From Lachnospiraceae bacterium (GTDB lineage: Bacteria > Bacillota_A > Clostridia > Lachnospirales > Lachnospiraceae), in contig JAFXWR010000305.1 of assembly GCA_017542725.1 (NCBI GenBank), forward strand, positions 1 through 5,573: 5,573 bases of DNA. Reading direction: 5' to 3'. Positions 1 through 5,573 of the stretch are shown piece by piece; positions within the stretch are counted from its first letter, which is position 1; each line of letters starts with the position of its first letter. The position numbers and the translations under genes are program-made. The notes under the pieces are model-generated. The model worked only from the letters and a program-made list of their open reading frames with translations. It made no database searches and was not told the DNA's origin.

Positions 1-950
1 ATATTATATTGTGTTTGATAACATTAATTCTTGTATCTTGTAAAGGTATAGAGTTTGAAAATCAGAAAATAGCGAAAGCTGAAGAATTTACAAAAGCTCA
101 GTCAATGATTTTTGTTGCTGAAGAGAAAAATAGATACGAAAACAAATTTGGGCCTGCGCTTTGGAATCTAAAAAGTGGTGACGGAAATCTTTATTTTAAA
201 GATTATATGGTGTATATAACAAAGAGTTTTGTGGAAAAAATAATGGTGTTAAAACTTACTGCTACTGATTTAAATATTATAATTAGCAGTGCTGACAATG
301 AAAAACTCAAAAGCGCAAGTGAAGAGTATTATAATCTTTTGTCATTTGACGATAAAGACTATATAGGGTGTAATGAAGAAGATGTGTTAAAAGTATTTAC
401 AGATTATCATACAGCGAGACTTGTTGTTGACAATTTATCAAAGAAAGCGAGTACAGAGCTTAGTATATCTGAGGCTAAGGTAATTAAAGTTCAGTACATT
501 GTCTTTGATGATGAAGAAATTGCAAAAAAGACAGCAGAAGATGTCCTAAAAAAAGGTGCTAACTTTGCCTATTTTGCAAAAACTCGTAGTAAAGAAACTG
601 AGATAGAGATGATTATTAAAAGAGGCGATGAGATATCGGTTCGTTTCCCAGAACTATTTTATTTAAGTGATGGTCAGATAAGCAATGTGATTCAATTTAA
701 GAATCAATATTACTTATTTAAATGTATAGAGGACTATTTGGTTGATGAGACAGAAGAAAGAAGACTTGAAGTTTTGAAGTCTATGAAAAATACTGAGTTC
801 AATGAAAATTTCGCAAAATATGCCGAAGAATATAAGATAAGATCAAATTCAACTTACTGGAAAGAGATAGATCTACAAAAGGGTGACAAGTGTACCATAG
901 ATAAGTTTGATGCGATTTATTATAAATATTTTCCTAAGAACATAAAATGA
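1..950 (+). CDS. PrsA/parvulin-like peptidyl-prolyl isomerase lipoprotein (5' end cut by window)
   Basis: This is probably an extracytoplasmic foldase or chaperone anchored as a lipoprotein. The frame is open to the left edge. The visible start is a hydrophobic run ending in a lipobox, LVSC, with the lipidated Cys at bases 39-41. A TTG at base 9 could serve as a start, but that would leave a signal peptide without its basic N-terminus and with no ribosome site, so I infer the true start lies upstream. Numbering from base 9, residues about 20-157 are a charged, helical SurA-N/PrsA-N-like region. Residues about 158-243 match the rotamase pattern: YIVF, A-x-x-V-x-K-K-G-A-N-F-A, then FYLSDGQIS and YYLFK. 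The usual GG-x-LG stretch is missing and both conserved His positions appear to be Tyr, so the domain may be inactive as an isomerase. A charged tail of about 70 residues follows. The TGA stop overlaps the next start codon (ATGA). Family call is good; exact role is inference. Confidence 0.78.
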   Translation, partial: IILCLITLILVSCKGIEFENQKIAKAEEFTKAQSMIFVAEEKNRYENKFGPALWNLKSGDGNLYFKDYMVYITKSFVEKIMVLKLTATDLNIIISSADNEKLKSASEEYYNLLSFDDKDYIGCNEEDVLKVFTDYHTARLVVDNLSKKASTELSISEAKVIKVQYIVFDDEEIAKKTAEDVLKKGANFAYFAKTRSKETEIEMIIKRGDEISVRFPELFYLSDGQISNVIQFKNQYYLFKCIEDYLVDETEERRLEVLKSMKNTEFNENFAKYAEEYKIRSNSTYWKEIDLQKGDKCTIDKFDAIYYKYFPKNIK

Positions 951-2215
951 GAAGTGATAATTTAAAATTCAATGATATATTTTGGAATACATTGGGCATG
1001 CTGACTTATGCGGCAGTATCGCTTTTGATATCAGTTGTAATTATAAATATATCTGGAAGTATAGAGGGAGGGATATTTAGTTTTGGATTTTCAACACTAG
1101 GGAGACTTGTATATATAGTATCATATTTTGGCATGCGACCGATGCATATTGTAGACATAAAGTATAGACATTCATTTTACGATTATATTTCGTTTGGACT
1201 AAAATCTGCAACTTTGGCTTTAGTGGCGGGACTTTTATTTATACTTATAAGATATATGACAGGAAATTATACCATAGCAAAGTCAACTCTTCTAATCGTG
1301 CTAGTACTTCATGCAGTGATTGATGGATTTTCAGATTATTATGAGTGTGAGTATCAAAGAGTTAATAAGCTTTCTTTGTGCGGGCAAAGTGTTTTTTTCA
1401 GAATTACGACCTTTTCTTTGACACTTATAATAGTTGTGTATGTTACAAAAAATTTGCTTCTGGCTGAGATTGCTGCAATTGTGGTTGAGATTGTAGCATT
1501 TTATATACTAAACGTTAAAAGAAGTAAAGGAGTTTTTAAAAGTGCGAAATTAAACGAAACGAGTAATAAAAGCTTATTCATTGAAGCACTGCCTTTATTT
1601 TTAGTAACTTTTTTAGATATGTATATTTTTTCGGCAGCAAAATTTGCTATTGATTTAAATTTAGGAGATGTGTATAGCGGTTTTTTCAATTTGGTTTTTA
1701 TGCCAACTAATGTGATATATTTAGTTATGACATTGTTTATGAAACCACTGCTTACGCCATTGTCAAATGCCTACCATAATGATAGGGTAGAATATAATAA
1801 GATACTGCTAAACACATTTTTATTATCACTTGGATTATCACTTGCATTTATAGCGGGCACATTGTTGCTTGGAAATGTATATTTGAGTATTGTAAAGGGG
1901 ATTACGGCGGGAGTATACAATAATGTTGGAAAGGAAATAATATTTTATAATTTTACGTTAGAATTTGCGGTGTTATTTATAGCCATCTTAGGTGGATGCT
2001 TTTACACCATATGTACCCCAATGTATTTTGCAGTTATTATAGAGGACAAGCAAAGATATTTACTGATATCATATGGTATCAATGCTATAGTTTCATTTTT
2101 TATATCAAGATGGTTTGTGTCAATTGCGGGTATAATTGGAGCCGTTATATCATTTTTAATTAGTATGTTTTTATTATTTGTTGGAGTTCTAATTGTGAAA
2201 GGTGTGACAGCATGA
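947..2215 (+). CDS. Wzx-like polysaccharide flippase (MVF/PST superfamily membrane protein)
   Basis: This is a 422-residue integral membrane protein with about 12 hydrophobic segments, roughly at residues 11-35, 42-63, 80-104, 112-132, 149-168, 170-190, 210-235, 241-264, 285-308, 330-357, 373-390 and 393-418. The N-terminal segment followed by GGIFSFGFSTLGRLVYIVSYFGMR resembles the first helices of polysaccharide-biosynthesis (RfbX/Wzx) flippases, which move undecaprenyl-linked oligosaccharides across the membrane. It is shorter than many Wzx proteins (about 450-500 residues, 14 helices), but both ends look natural. The ATG shares ATGA with the upstream stop. The Shine-Dalgarno sequence is weak (TAAGAA), suggesting translational coupling. 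The neighbouring glycosyltransferase and glycan permease support a surface-glycan role. The substrate cannot be read from sequence, and another MATE-fold transporter is the main alternative. Confidence 0.8.
   Translation: MRSDNLKFNDIFWNTLGMLTYAAVSLLISVVIINISGSIEGGIFSFGFSTLGRLVYIVSYFGMRPMHIVDIKYRHSFYDYISFGLKSATLALVAGLLFILIRYMTGNYTIAKSTLLIVLVLHAVIDGFSDYYECEYQRVNKLSLCGQSVFFRITTFSLTLIIVVYVTKNLLLAEIAAIVVEIVAFYILNVKRSKGVFKSAKLNETSNKSLFIEALPLFLVTFLDMYIFSAAKFAIDLNLGDVYSGFFNLVFMPTNVIYLVMTLFMKPLLTPLSNAYHNDRVEYNKILLNTFLLSLGLSLAFIAGTLLLGNVYLSIVKGITAGVYNNVGKEIIFYNFTLEFAVLFIAILGGCFYTICTPMYFAVIIEDKQRYLLISYGINAIVSFFISRWFVSIAGIIGAVISFLISMFLLFVGVLIVKGVTA
2198..2204 (+). promoter_or_regulatory. Ribosome binding site of the glycosyltransferase gene
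   Basis: AAAGGTG lies 7 bases before the ATG at 2212, inside the end of the flippase gene. It favours this ATG over a second in-frame ATG at 2218, for which the spacing would be 13 bases. Confidence 0.5.
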
Positions 2216-3192
2216 GTATGACGGGAAAAAATTATGATGTTGTTATACTGACACATGCTCCTAAAGATGATGTTATATTATCTATAGAGAAATTGTTAAT
2301 TCAAAGTATCAAGCCAAGCAAAATAGTGATATACAATACTTGTGAGAGTATATTCTATAGCAAGATTTGTAATGTTGGTAGATTCAAGGAACTTACAAAC
2401 TTAAACAATGTTAGAGTCGTGCATATTAGCGAAGATGAATTCGACCATGGAAGGACAAGAAATGATGCTTCAAAATTATGCGAATCTAATTACATACTTT
2501 TTTTGACTGATGATGCGATACCTTATGATGAGCATATGTGTGAAGAAATGCTCAATTTATTTGACAAGTATAGTACAGTAAACTCTAAAGTAGCAGTTGT
2601 TTATGCAAGGCAGCTTGCTAAAAGTGATGCCAAATTAAAAGAAAGATATGTGAGAGAGTTCAATTATCCTGATTATGATATCATAAAAGAAAAGTCAAAA
2701 GAAGAAGAACTTGGAATTAAGAATTATTATTGCTCAAATGTGTGTGCAATGTATGACAGAGATATTTTTAATAGTTTAGGATGTTTTGAAGAAGATATAA
2801 TTTTAAATGAAGATACTTTTTATGTATATAATGCAATTAATAAAGGCTATAGAGTGGCATATTCATCTAAAGCTAAAGTTTTACATTCGCACAATCTGAG
2901 TTTTAAAGAACAGTTTAGTAGAAATTTTGACATAGGAGTATCACAATATGAGAGAAAAGAAATTTTCTCTAAAATACCTTCAACAAAAGAAGGAAAGAAG
3001 ATGGTTTTGAATGTATCAAAAAGGTTGCTTGGTGGTTTCCATCTAATTATGTTTATGGATTTTATGATAGAGTGTTTTTATAGATATATGGGATTTAACA
3101 AAGGAAAAAGGTTTGAAAGTTTATCTTTAGATGACTGTATAAAATATGCGTCAAATAAGAATTATTTTATAAAAAAGAAAAGGAAATTATGA
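2212..3192 (+). CDS. Family 2 glycosyltransferase, rhamnosyltransferase-like
   Basis: This 326-residue cytoplasmic GT-A glycosyltransferase probably adds a sugar to a lipid-linked surface glycan. It opens with the GT2-type strand YDVVILTHAP (residues 8-17). EFDHGRTRN (76-84) and LTDDAIP (98-104) correspond to the E-F-x-H-G-x-T-R-N and LTQDA-x-P motifs of bacterial rhamnosyltransferases; D101 is the likely metal/nucleotide-sugar ligand. YYCSNVCAMYDRDIF (172-186) and NEDTFYVYNAINKGYRVAY (199-217) contain the acceptor-side loop and the likely catalytic acid/base E200-D201. LHSHNLS (224-230) matches the HSH motif often seen in this group. A hydrophobic/aromatic helix at about 274-293 and a Lys-rich tail may bring it to the membrane. 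Rhamnose as donor is inferred from motif resemblance; no dTDP-rhamnose synthesis genes are in view. It overlaps its neighbours by 4 bases on each side. Confidence 0.85.
   Translation: MSMTGKNYDVVILTHAPKDDVILSIEKLLIQSIKPSKIVIYNTCESIFYSKICNVGRFKELTNLNNVRVVHISEDEFDHGRTRNDASKLCESNYILFLTDDAIPYDEHMCEEMLNLFDKYSTVNSKVAVVYARQLAKSDAKLKERYVREFNYPDYDIIKEKSKEEELGIKNYYCSNVCAMYDRDIFNSLGCFEEDIILNEDTFYVYNAINKGYRVAYSSKAKVLHSHNLSFKEQFSRNFDIGVSQYERKEIFSKIPSTKEGKKMVLNVSKRLLGGFHLIMFMDFMIECFYRYMGFNKGKRFESLSLDDCIKYASNKNYFIKKKRKL
3180..3184 (+). promoter_or_regulatory. Ribosome binding site of the ABC permease gene
   Basis: AAGGA lies 4 bases before the ATG at 3189, within the last codons of the glycosyltransferase gene. 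It supports the ATGA-overlapping start. Confidence 0.5.
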
Positions 3193-3980
3193 TTTTAGAT
3201 TTATTAAAAAATTGGAAAATGATACTGAGTTTAGCAAAGTCAGACTTTAAAAAGAGATTTGTAGGGTCCTACTTTGGTATACTTTGGATGTTTATTCAGC
3301 CACTTGCAACCATACTTGTATATACTTTGATATTTCAGGTTGGGTTTAAATCAGTTCCTCCAGTTCCGGGTGTTCCATATGTTCTGTGGCTTATACCAGG
3401 AATCATACCTTGGTTTTATTTTCAAGATTCAGTACTTCAAGGAACAGGAGTATTATATGAATATAATTTTTTGGTTAAAAAAGTTGTATTCAATGTATCT
3501 ATGCTTCCAGCAGTAAAATTAGTATCTGTATTTTTGAGCCATGTGTGCTTTGTTATTATCATGTTCATAGTATTTGCAATAGCAAAGGTTCCGCTTAGTT
3601 TTAAATGTATAATGATAGCTTATTTTTCTTTTGCACTATCAATTTTCTCTCTGGGTATAATCTATTTTACTAGTGCCATAAATGTTTTTTTTAAGGACAT
3701 GGGGCAGATTGTAGCTATACTTATGCAATTTGGAATTTGGATGGCTCCAATAATGTATGATGAAAGCCTGTTTGTAAATAGAGCACCAATAGTTTGTAAA
3801 CTATTAAAACTCAATCCTATATATTATATTGTAAAAGGTTATAGATTTGCAATGATAAATGATACCTTTACAGACATAAAATTTCTGACTTTGTATTTTT
3901 GGTTAGTTACTATTATAGTTTTTGCAATTGGAAGTAAGGTGTTCAATAAATTTAAAACACATTTTTCGGATGTATTATAA
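3189..3980 (+). CDS. ABC-2 type polysaccharide export permease (Wzm/TagG-like)
   Basis: This 263-residue protein, normal length for the family, is the membrane subunit of an ABC transporter that exports lipid-linked O-antigen, teichoic acid or similar glycans. It begins with a cytoplasmic amphipathic stretch, KSDFKKRFVGSYFGILW (17-33), typical of the ATPase-coupling end. About six hydrophobic segments follow, near 27-53, 63-85, 103-134, 140-166, 173-190 and 234-254. Family signatures are LWLIPGIIPWFYF (66-78), the NFLVKKVVFN loop (93-102), FFKDMGQIV (167-175) and LNPIYYIVKGYR (208-219). The C-terminus KTHFSDVL is the expected ending, so the gene is intact. The ATP-binding partner Wzt/TagH usually follows directly; here an acyltransferase gene follows instead and no ATPase is present in the window. 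It probably works with an ATPase encoded elsewhere. The function call is strong; the cargo is unknown. Confidence 0.92.
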   Translation: MILDLLKNWKMILSLAKSDFKKRFVGSYFGILWMFIQPLATILVYTLIFQVGFKSVPPVPGVPYVLWLIPGIIPWFYFQDSVLQGTGVLYEYNFLVKKVVFNVSMLPAVKLVSVFLSHVCFVIIMFIVFAIAKVPLSFKCIMIAYFSFALSIFSLGIIYFTSAINVFFKDMGQIVAILMQFGIWMAPIMYDESLFVNRAPIVCKLLKLNPIYYIVKGYRFAMINDTFTDIKFLTLYFWLVTIIVFAIGSKVFNKFKTHFSDVL

Positions 3981-3984
3981 TAAT

Positions 3985-4740
3985 ATGATTAGATTAGTTT
4001 TGATATTATTTCTCATACCGTTTGTATTGATATATACTATTTTTGATGCGATTATATATTTTTTTGTATCAAAGGTAGATAAATTTGCGGTGAGAAAACA
4101 TAACATGAGAGTTGTTCAGACAATTTTCAGAATCATAGTGTTTATAGCTGGGGTGAAAATTAATGTAGCAGGATTAGAAAATGTTAAATTACTAAATGAT
4201 GAAAAGTCATTTTTTGTCATATCAAATCACAGAGGATTTTTTGATATAATAACAGGATATTTATTATTTGATAAAGACACAGCTATAGTAGCAAAAAACA
4301 ATTTTGAAAAAATACCGCTTTTACATTATTGGATGAAAAAGATTAATTGTATTTTTTTGGATAGGTCCAATATACGTGATGGTATGCGCATGGTATTAAC
4401 AGCAATAAGTTATATAAATGATGGAATCTCTGTGTGGGTTTTTCCGGAAGGAACAAGGTGTAAAAATGAAAATCCTTTAGAGTTATTAGAATTTAAACAG
4501 GGGGCTTTTAAGATAGCAGAGAAAACAAATTGTTATATATTGCCAATTTCATTTAGGAATACTGAGAGCGCTTTTGAAAAACATATTCCTTGGGTGAAAT
4601 CGGCTCAAGTATATATAAATATTGGAGTTCCTTATAAAATGAGTGAACTCTCGGAAGATAGTCGCAATAATATAGCTAAATATAGCCAAGAAGTAATTAG
4701 AAACTTGTTGGCGGAGGAGAAAAAATGGCAGACGCTGTAG
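3985..4740 (+). CDS. 1-acyl-sn-glycerol-3-phosphate acyltransferase (PlsC-like)
   Basis: This is a membrane-associated acyltransferase of about 251 residues, expected to convert lysophosphatidic acid to phosphatidic acid in phospholipid synthesis. A hydrophobic N-terminal segment (residues 3-29) precedes the catalytic domain. All four family blocks are visible: NHRGFFD (81-87, the NHx4D catalytic pair), FLDRSN (124-129), FPEGTR (153-158, glycerol-phosphate binding) and ILPISF (185-190). I chose the ATG at 3985 because related proteins commonly begin MIR plus a hydrophobic helix, leaving a 4-base gap after the permease stop. An in-frame ATG at 3970 (256 residues, 11-base overlap) is a real alternative; neither has a good Shine-Dalgarno sequence. 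The 3' end overlaps the response regulator by 16 bases. It may be plain housekeeping, or it may acylate a glycan or glycolipid made by the neighbouring genes; the latter is speculation. Confidence 0.9.
   Translation: MIRLVLILFLIPFVLIYTIFDAIIYFFVSKVDKFAVRKHNMRVVQTIFRIIVFIAGVKINVAGLENVKLLNDEKSFFVISNHRGFFDIITGYLLFDKDTAIVAKNNFEKIPLLHYWMKKINCIFLDRSNIRDGMRMVLTAISYINDGISVWVFPEGTRCKNENPLELLEFKQGAFKIAEKTNCYILPISFRNTESAFEKHIPWVKSAQVYINIGVPYKMSELSEDSRNNIAKYSQEVIRNLLAEEKKWQTL
4713..4719 (+). promoter_or_regulatory. Strong ribosome binding site of the response regulator gene
   Basis: GGAGGAG lies 5 bases before the ATG at 4725, inside the acyltransferase gene. It is the best Shine-Dalgarno match in the window and fixes the regulator start. 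It suggests the regulator is translated efficiently and independently of the upstream gene. Confidence 0.75.
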
Positions 4741-5438
4741 AAAAAAAGAATATTCTCGTAGTTGATGATGAAAAGGAAATTGCAGAGTTAATTGAGATTC
4801 ACTTAATGAGTCAGGACTACAATGTTACAAAAGCAAAAAATGGTGTGGAGGCTTTAAAACTTTTAGATGAAAACCATTTTGATCTGGTACTTCTTGATGT
4901 GATGATGCCAAAGATGGACGGAAAGGAAACTCTTAAAAGGATAAGAGAAAAGTTTAATATACCTGTAATTATGGTTACAGCAAAAACCAGCGAAAAGGAC
5001 AAGGTAGAGGGACTGACTCTTGGCGCTGATGACTATGTGACTAAACCTATAAAGCCTCTTGAACTTATAGCAAGGGTTAAGGCTCAACTTAGAAGATTTA
5101 CAGTTTTGAATCCAAACAAGGTTGAGGTGGAAGAGCCAAATGAAATTTCAATTAGAAATTTGTATGTCAATAAAGTAACTCATGAAGTAAAAGTTGATGA
5201 TGAGCAGATAAAGCTTACAAAGATTGAATTTGATATATTATATTTACTTGCTAAAAATCCAAACAAGGTATTTTCTACTGAAGAAATATTTGAAAATGTA
5301 TGGAAAGAGAAAAACTTTGATGCCACCAACAACGTAATGGTTCATATTAGAAGACTTAGAAATAAGCTCAAAGAAGAGACAAGAGAAGAAAAAATTATAA
5401 CAACTGTATGGGGAGTGGGTTACAAGATTGAGAAATAG
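4725..5438 (+). CDS. OmpR/VanR-type two-component response regulator
   Basis: This 237-residue DNA-binding regulator has the standard receiver plus winged-helix layout. In the receiver (about 8-124) the acidic pair is D14-D15, the phospho-acceptor is D58 in LVLLDVMMPKMDG, the switch Thr is T85 and the conserved Lys is K107. PLELIARVKAQLRR (111-124) closely resembles the end of the receiver in VanR-like regulators. The residue after K107-P108 is Ile where Phe is commonest, a mild variation. After a linker (about 126-139) the winged-helix domain (about 142-236) carries LTKIEFDILYLLAKNPNKVF (164-183), the recognition helix VMVHIRRLRNKL (204-215) and the wing TVWGVGYKI (227-235). All key residues are present, so it should be functional. 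It overlaps the acyltransferase by 16 bases and the putative kinase by 11. Targets are unknown; control of its own envelope operon is plausible but unproven. Confidence 0.95.
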   Translation: MADAVEKKNILVVDDEKEIAELIEIHLMSQDYNVTKAKNGVEALKLLDENHFDLVLLDVMMPKMDGKETLKRIREKFNIPVIMVTAKTSEKDKVEGLTLGADDYVTKPIKPLELIARVKAQLRRFTVLNPNKVEVEEPNEISIRNLYVNKVTHEVKVDDEQIKLTKIEFDILYLLAKNPNKVFSTEEIFENVWKEKNFDATNNVMVHIRRLRNKLKEETREEKIITTVWGVGYKIEK

Positions 5439-5573
5439 ACTCTTTAAAAATTATTATAGTAGATTTATCTTAAATGTGGCATTTGCAAGCATTATGTTAT
5501 TTGCATTTACTTCATTTTTGATTTATAACACAATTATAATTGAAGACAACAAAGAGAATATCAATCTATACTC
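5428..5573 (+). CDS. N-terminus of probable sensor histidine kinase (3' end cut by window)
   Basis: An open frame runs from TTG at 5428 to the right edge (48 codons plus 2 bases) without a stop. The translation begins with basic residues (LRNRLFKNYYSRF, with the first codon read as Met). A transmembrane segment follows at about residues 13-38, then a charged extracytoplasmic start (EDNKENINLY). This is the usual N-terminus of a membrane sensor kinase, and the place directly after an OmpR-type regulator is where the cognate kinase is normally encoded. GGGAGTGGG at 5411-5419 sits 8 bases before the TTG and can act as the ribosome site. The nearest upstream in-frame stop is TAA at 5398-5400, and no ATG or GTG lies between it and this TTG. 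The start overlaps the regulator stop by 11 bases. No catalytic domain is in view, so the kinase call rests on context and topology. Confidence 0.75.
   Translation, partial: MRNRLFKNYYSRFILNVAFASIMLFAFTSFLIYNTIIIEDNKENINLY

Noticed and set aside
1418..1431. TTGACA followed by TATAAT resembling a promoter
   Set aside because: The two boxes are only a few bases apart, far short of the usual 16-18, and lie within the flippase gene. Such matches are expected by chance in AT-rich DNA.
1501..1689. Minus-strand open frame of 62 codons
   Set aside because: It lies wholly inside the flippase gene, has no ribosome site or recognisable domain, and is low-complexity antisense to hydrophobic codons.
2002..2256. 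Minus-strand open frame of 84 codons
   Set aside because: It is antisense to the end of the flippase and the start of the glycosyltransferase, and shows no family features.
3821..3832. 12-base match to bases 1-12 (ATATTATATTGT)
   Set aside because: It is a short, pure AT-rich match inside coding sequence in both places, with no flanking similarity, so most likely chance.
3922..3984. TTG at 3922 as the acyltransferase start
   Set aside because: It would overlap the permease by 59 bases and add 21 residues unlike the family N-terminus; the ATGs at 3985 or 3970 are better.
4620..4712. Possible internal promoter ahead of the response regulator
   Set aside because: TAATAT-like boxes are present, but I found no matching -35 box at a suitable distance. 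It cannot be supported by reading alone.
4817..5087. Two overlapping minus-strand open frames
   Set aside because: Both are antisense to the well-supported receiver domain of the response regulator.

Overview
The window is an AT-rich (about 30% G+C by eye), entirely plus-strand stretch that looks like a low-GC Firmicute, most likely a clostridium of the Lachnospiraceae type. The evidence is codon use rich in AGA, ATA and TTA, purine-rich Shine-Dalgarno sequences, a Gram-positive PrsA-like lipoprotein, and a VanR-like response regulator followed by its kinase. The genus cannot be fixed from the sequence alone.

Layout, left to right: (1) the 3' part of a parvulin/PrsA-like lipoprotein gene whose start lies upstream of the window; (2) a 12-helix Wzx-like polysaccharide flippase; (3) a family 2 glycosyltransferase with rhamnosyltransferase-type motifs; (4) a Wzm/TagG-type ABC-2 permease for polysaccharide export; (5) a PlsC-type 1-acylglycerol-3-phosphate acyltransferase; (6) an OmpR/VanR-type response regulator; (7) the first 48 codons of a membrane protein, very probably the partner histidine kinase, cut by the right edge.

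The genes are packed end to end. Three junctions are 4-base ATGA overlaps, one is a gap of about 4 bases, and the last two overlap by 16 and 11 bases. No intergenic space is long enough for a conventional promoter or terminator, so the simplest reading is one transcript that begins before and ends after the window. Genes 2 to 4 form a surface-glycan assembly and export block. The lipoprotein may assist folding outside the membrane, PlsC makes phospholipid precursors, and the two-component pair may sense the envelope.

The oddest points are a Wzm-type permease with no Wzt ATPase beside it, a flippase and an ABC glycan permease in the same gene string, and a parvulin domain that seems to lack its conserved histidines. 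No RNA genes, mobile elements, CRISPR arrays or significant repeats were found. I see no strong case for an entirely new system; this is a somewhat unusual envelope-glycan operon.
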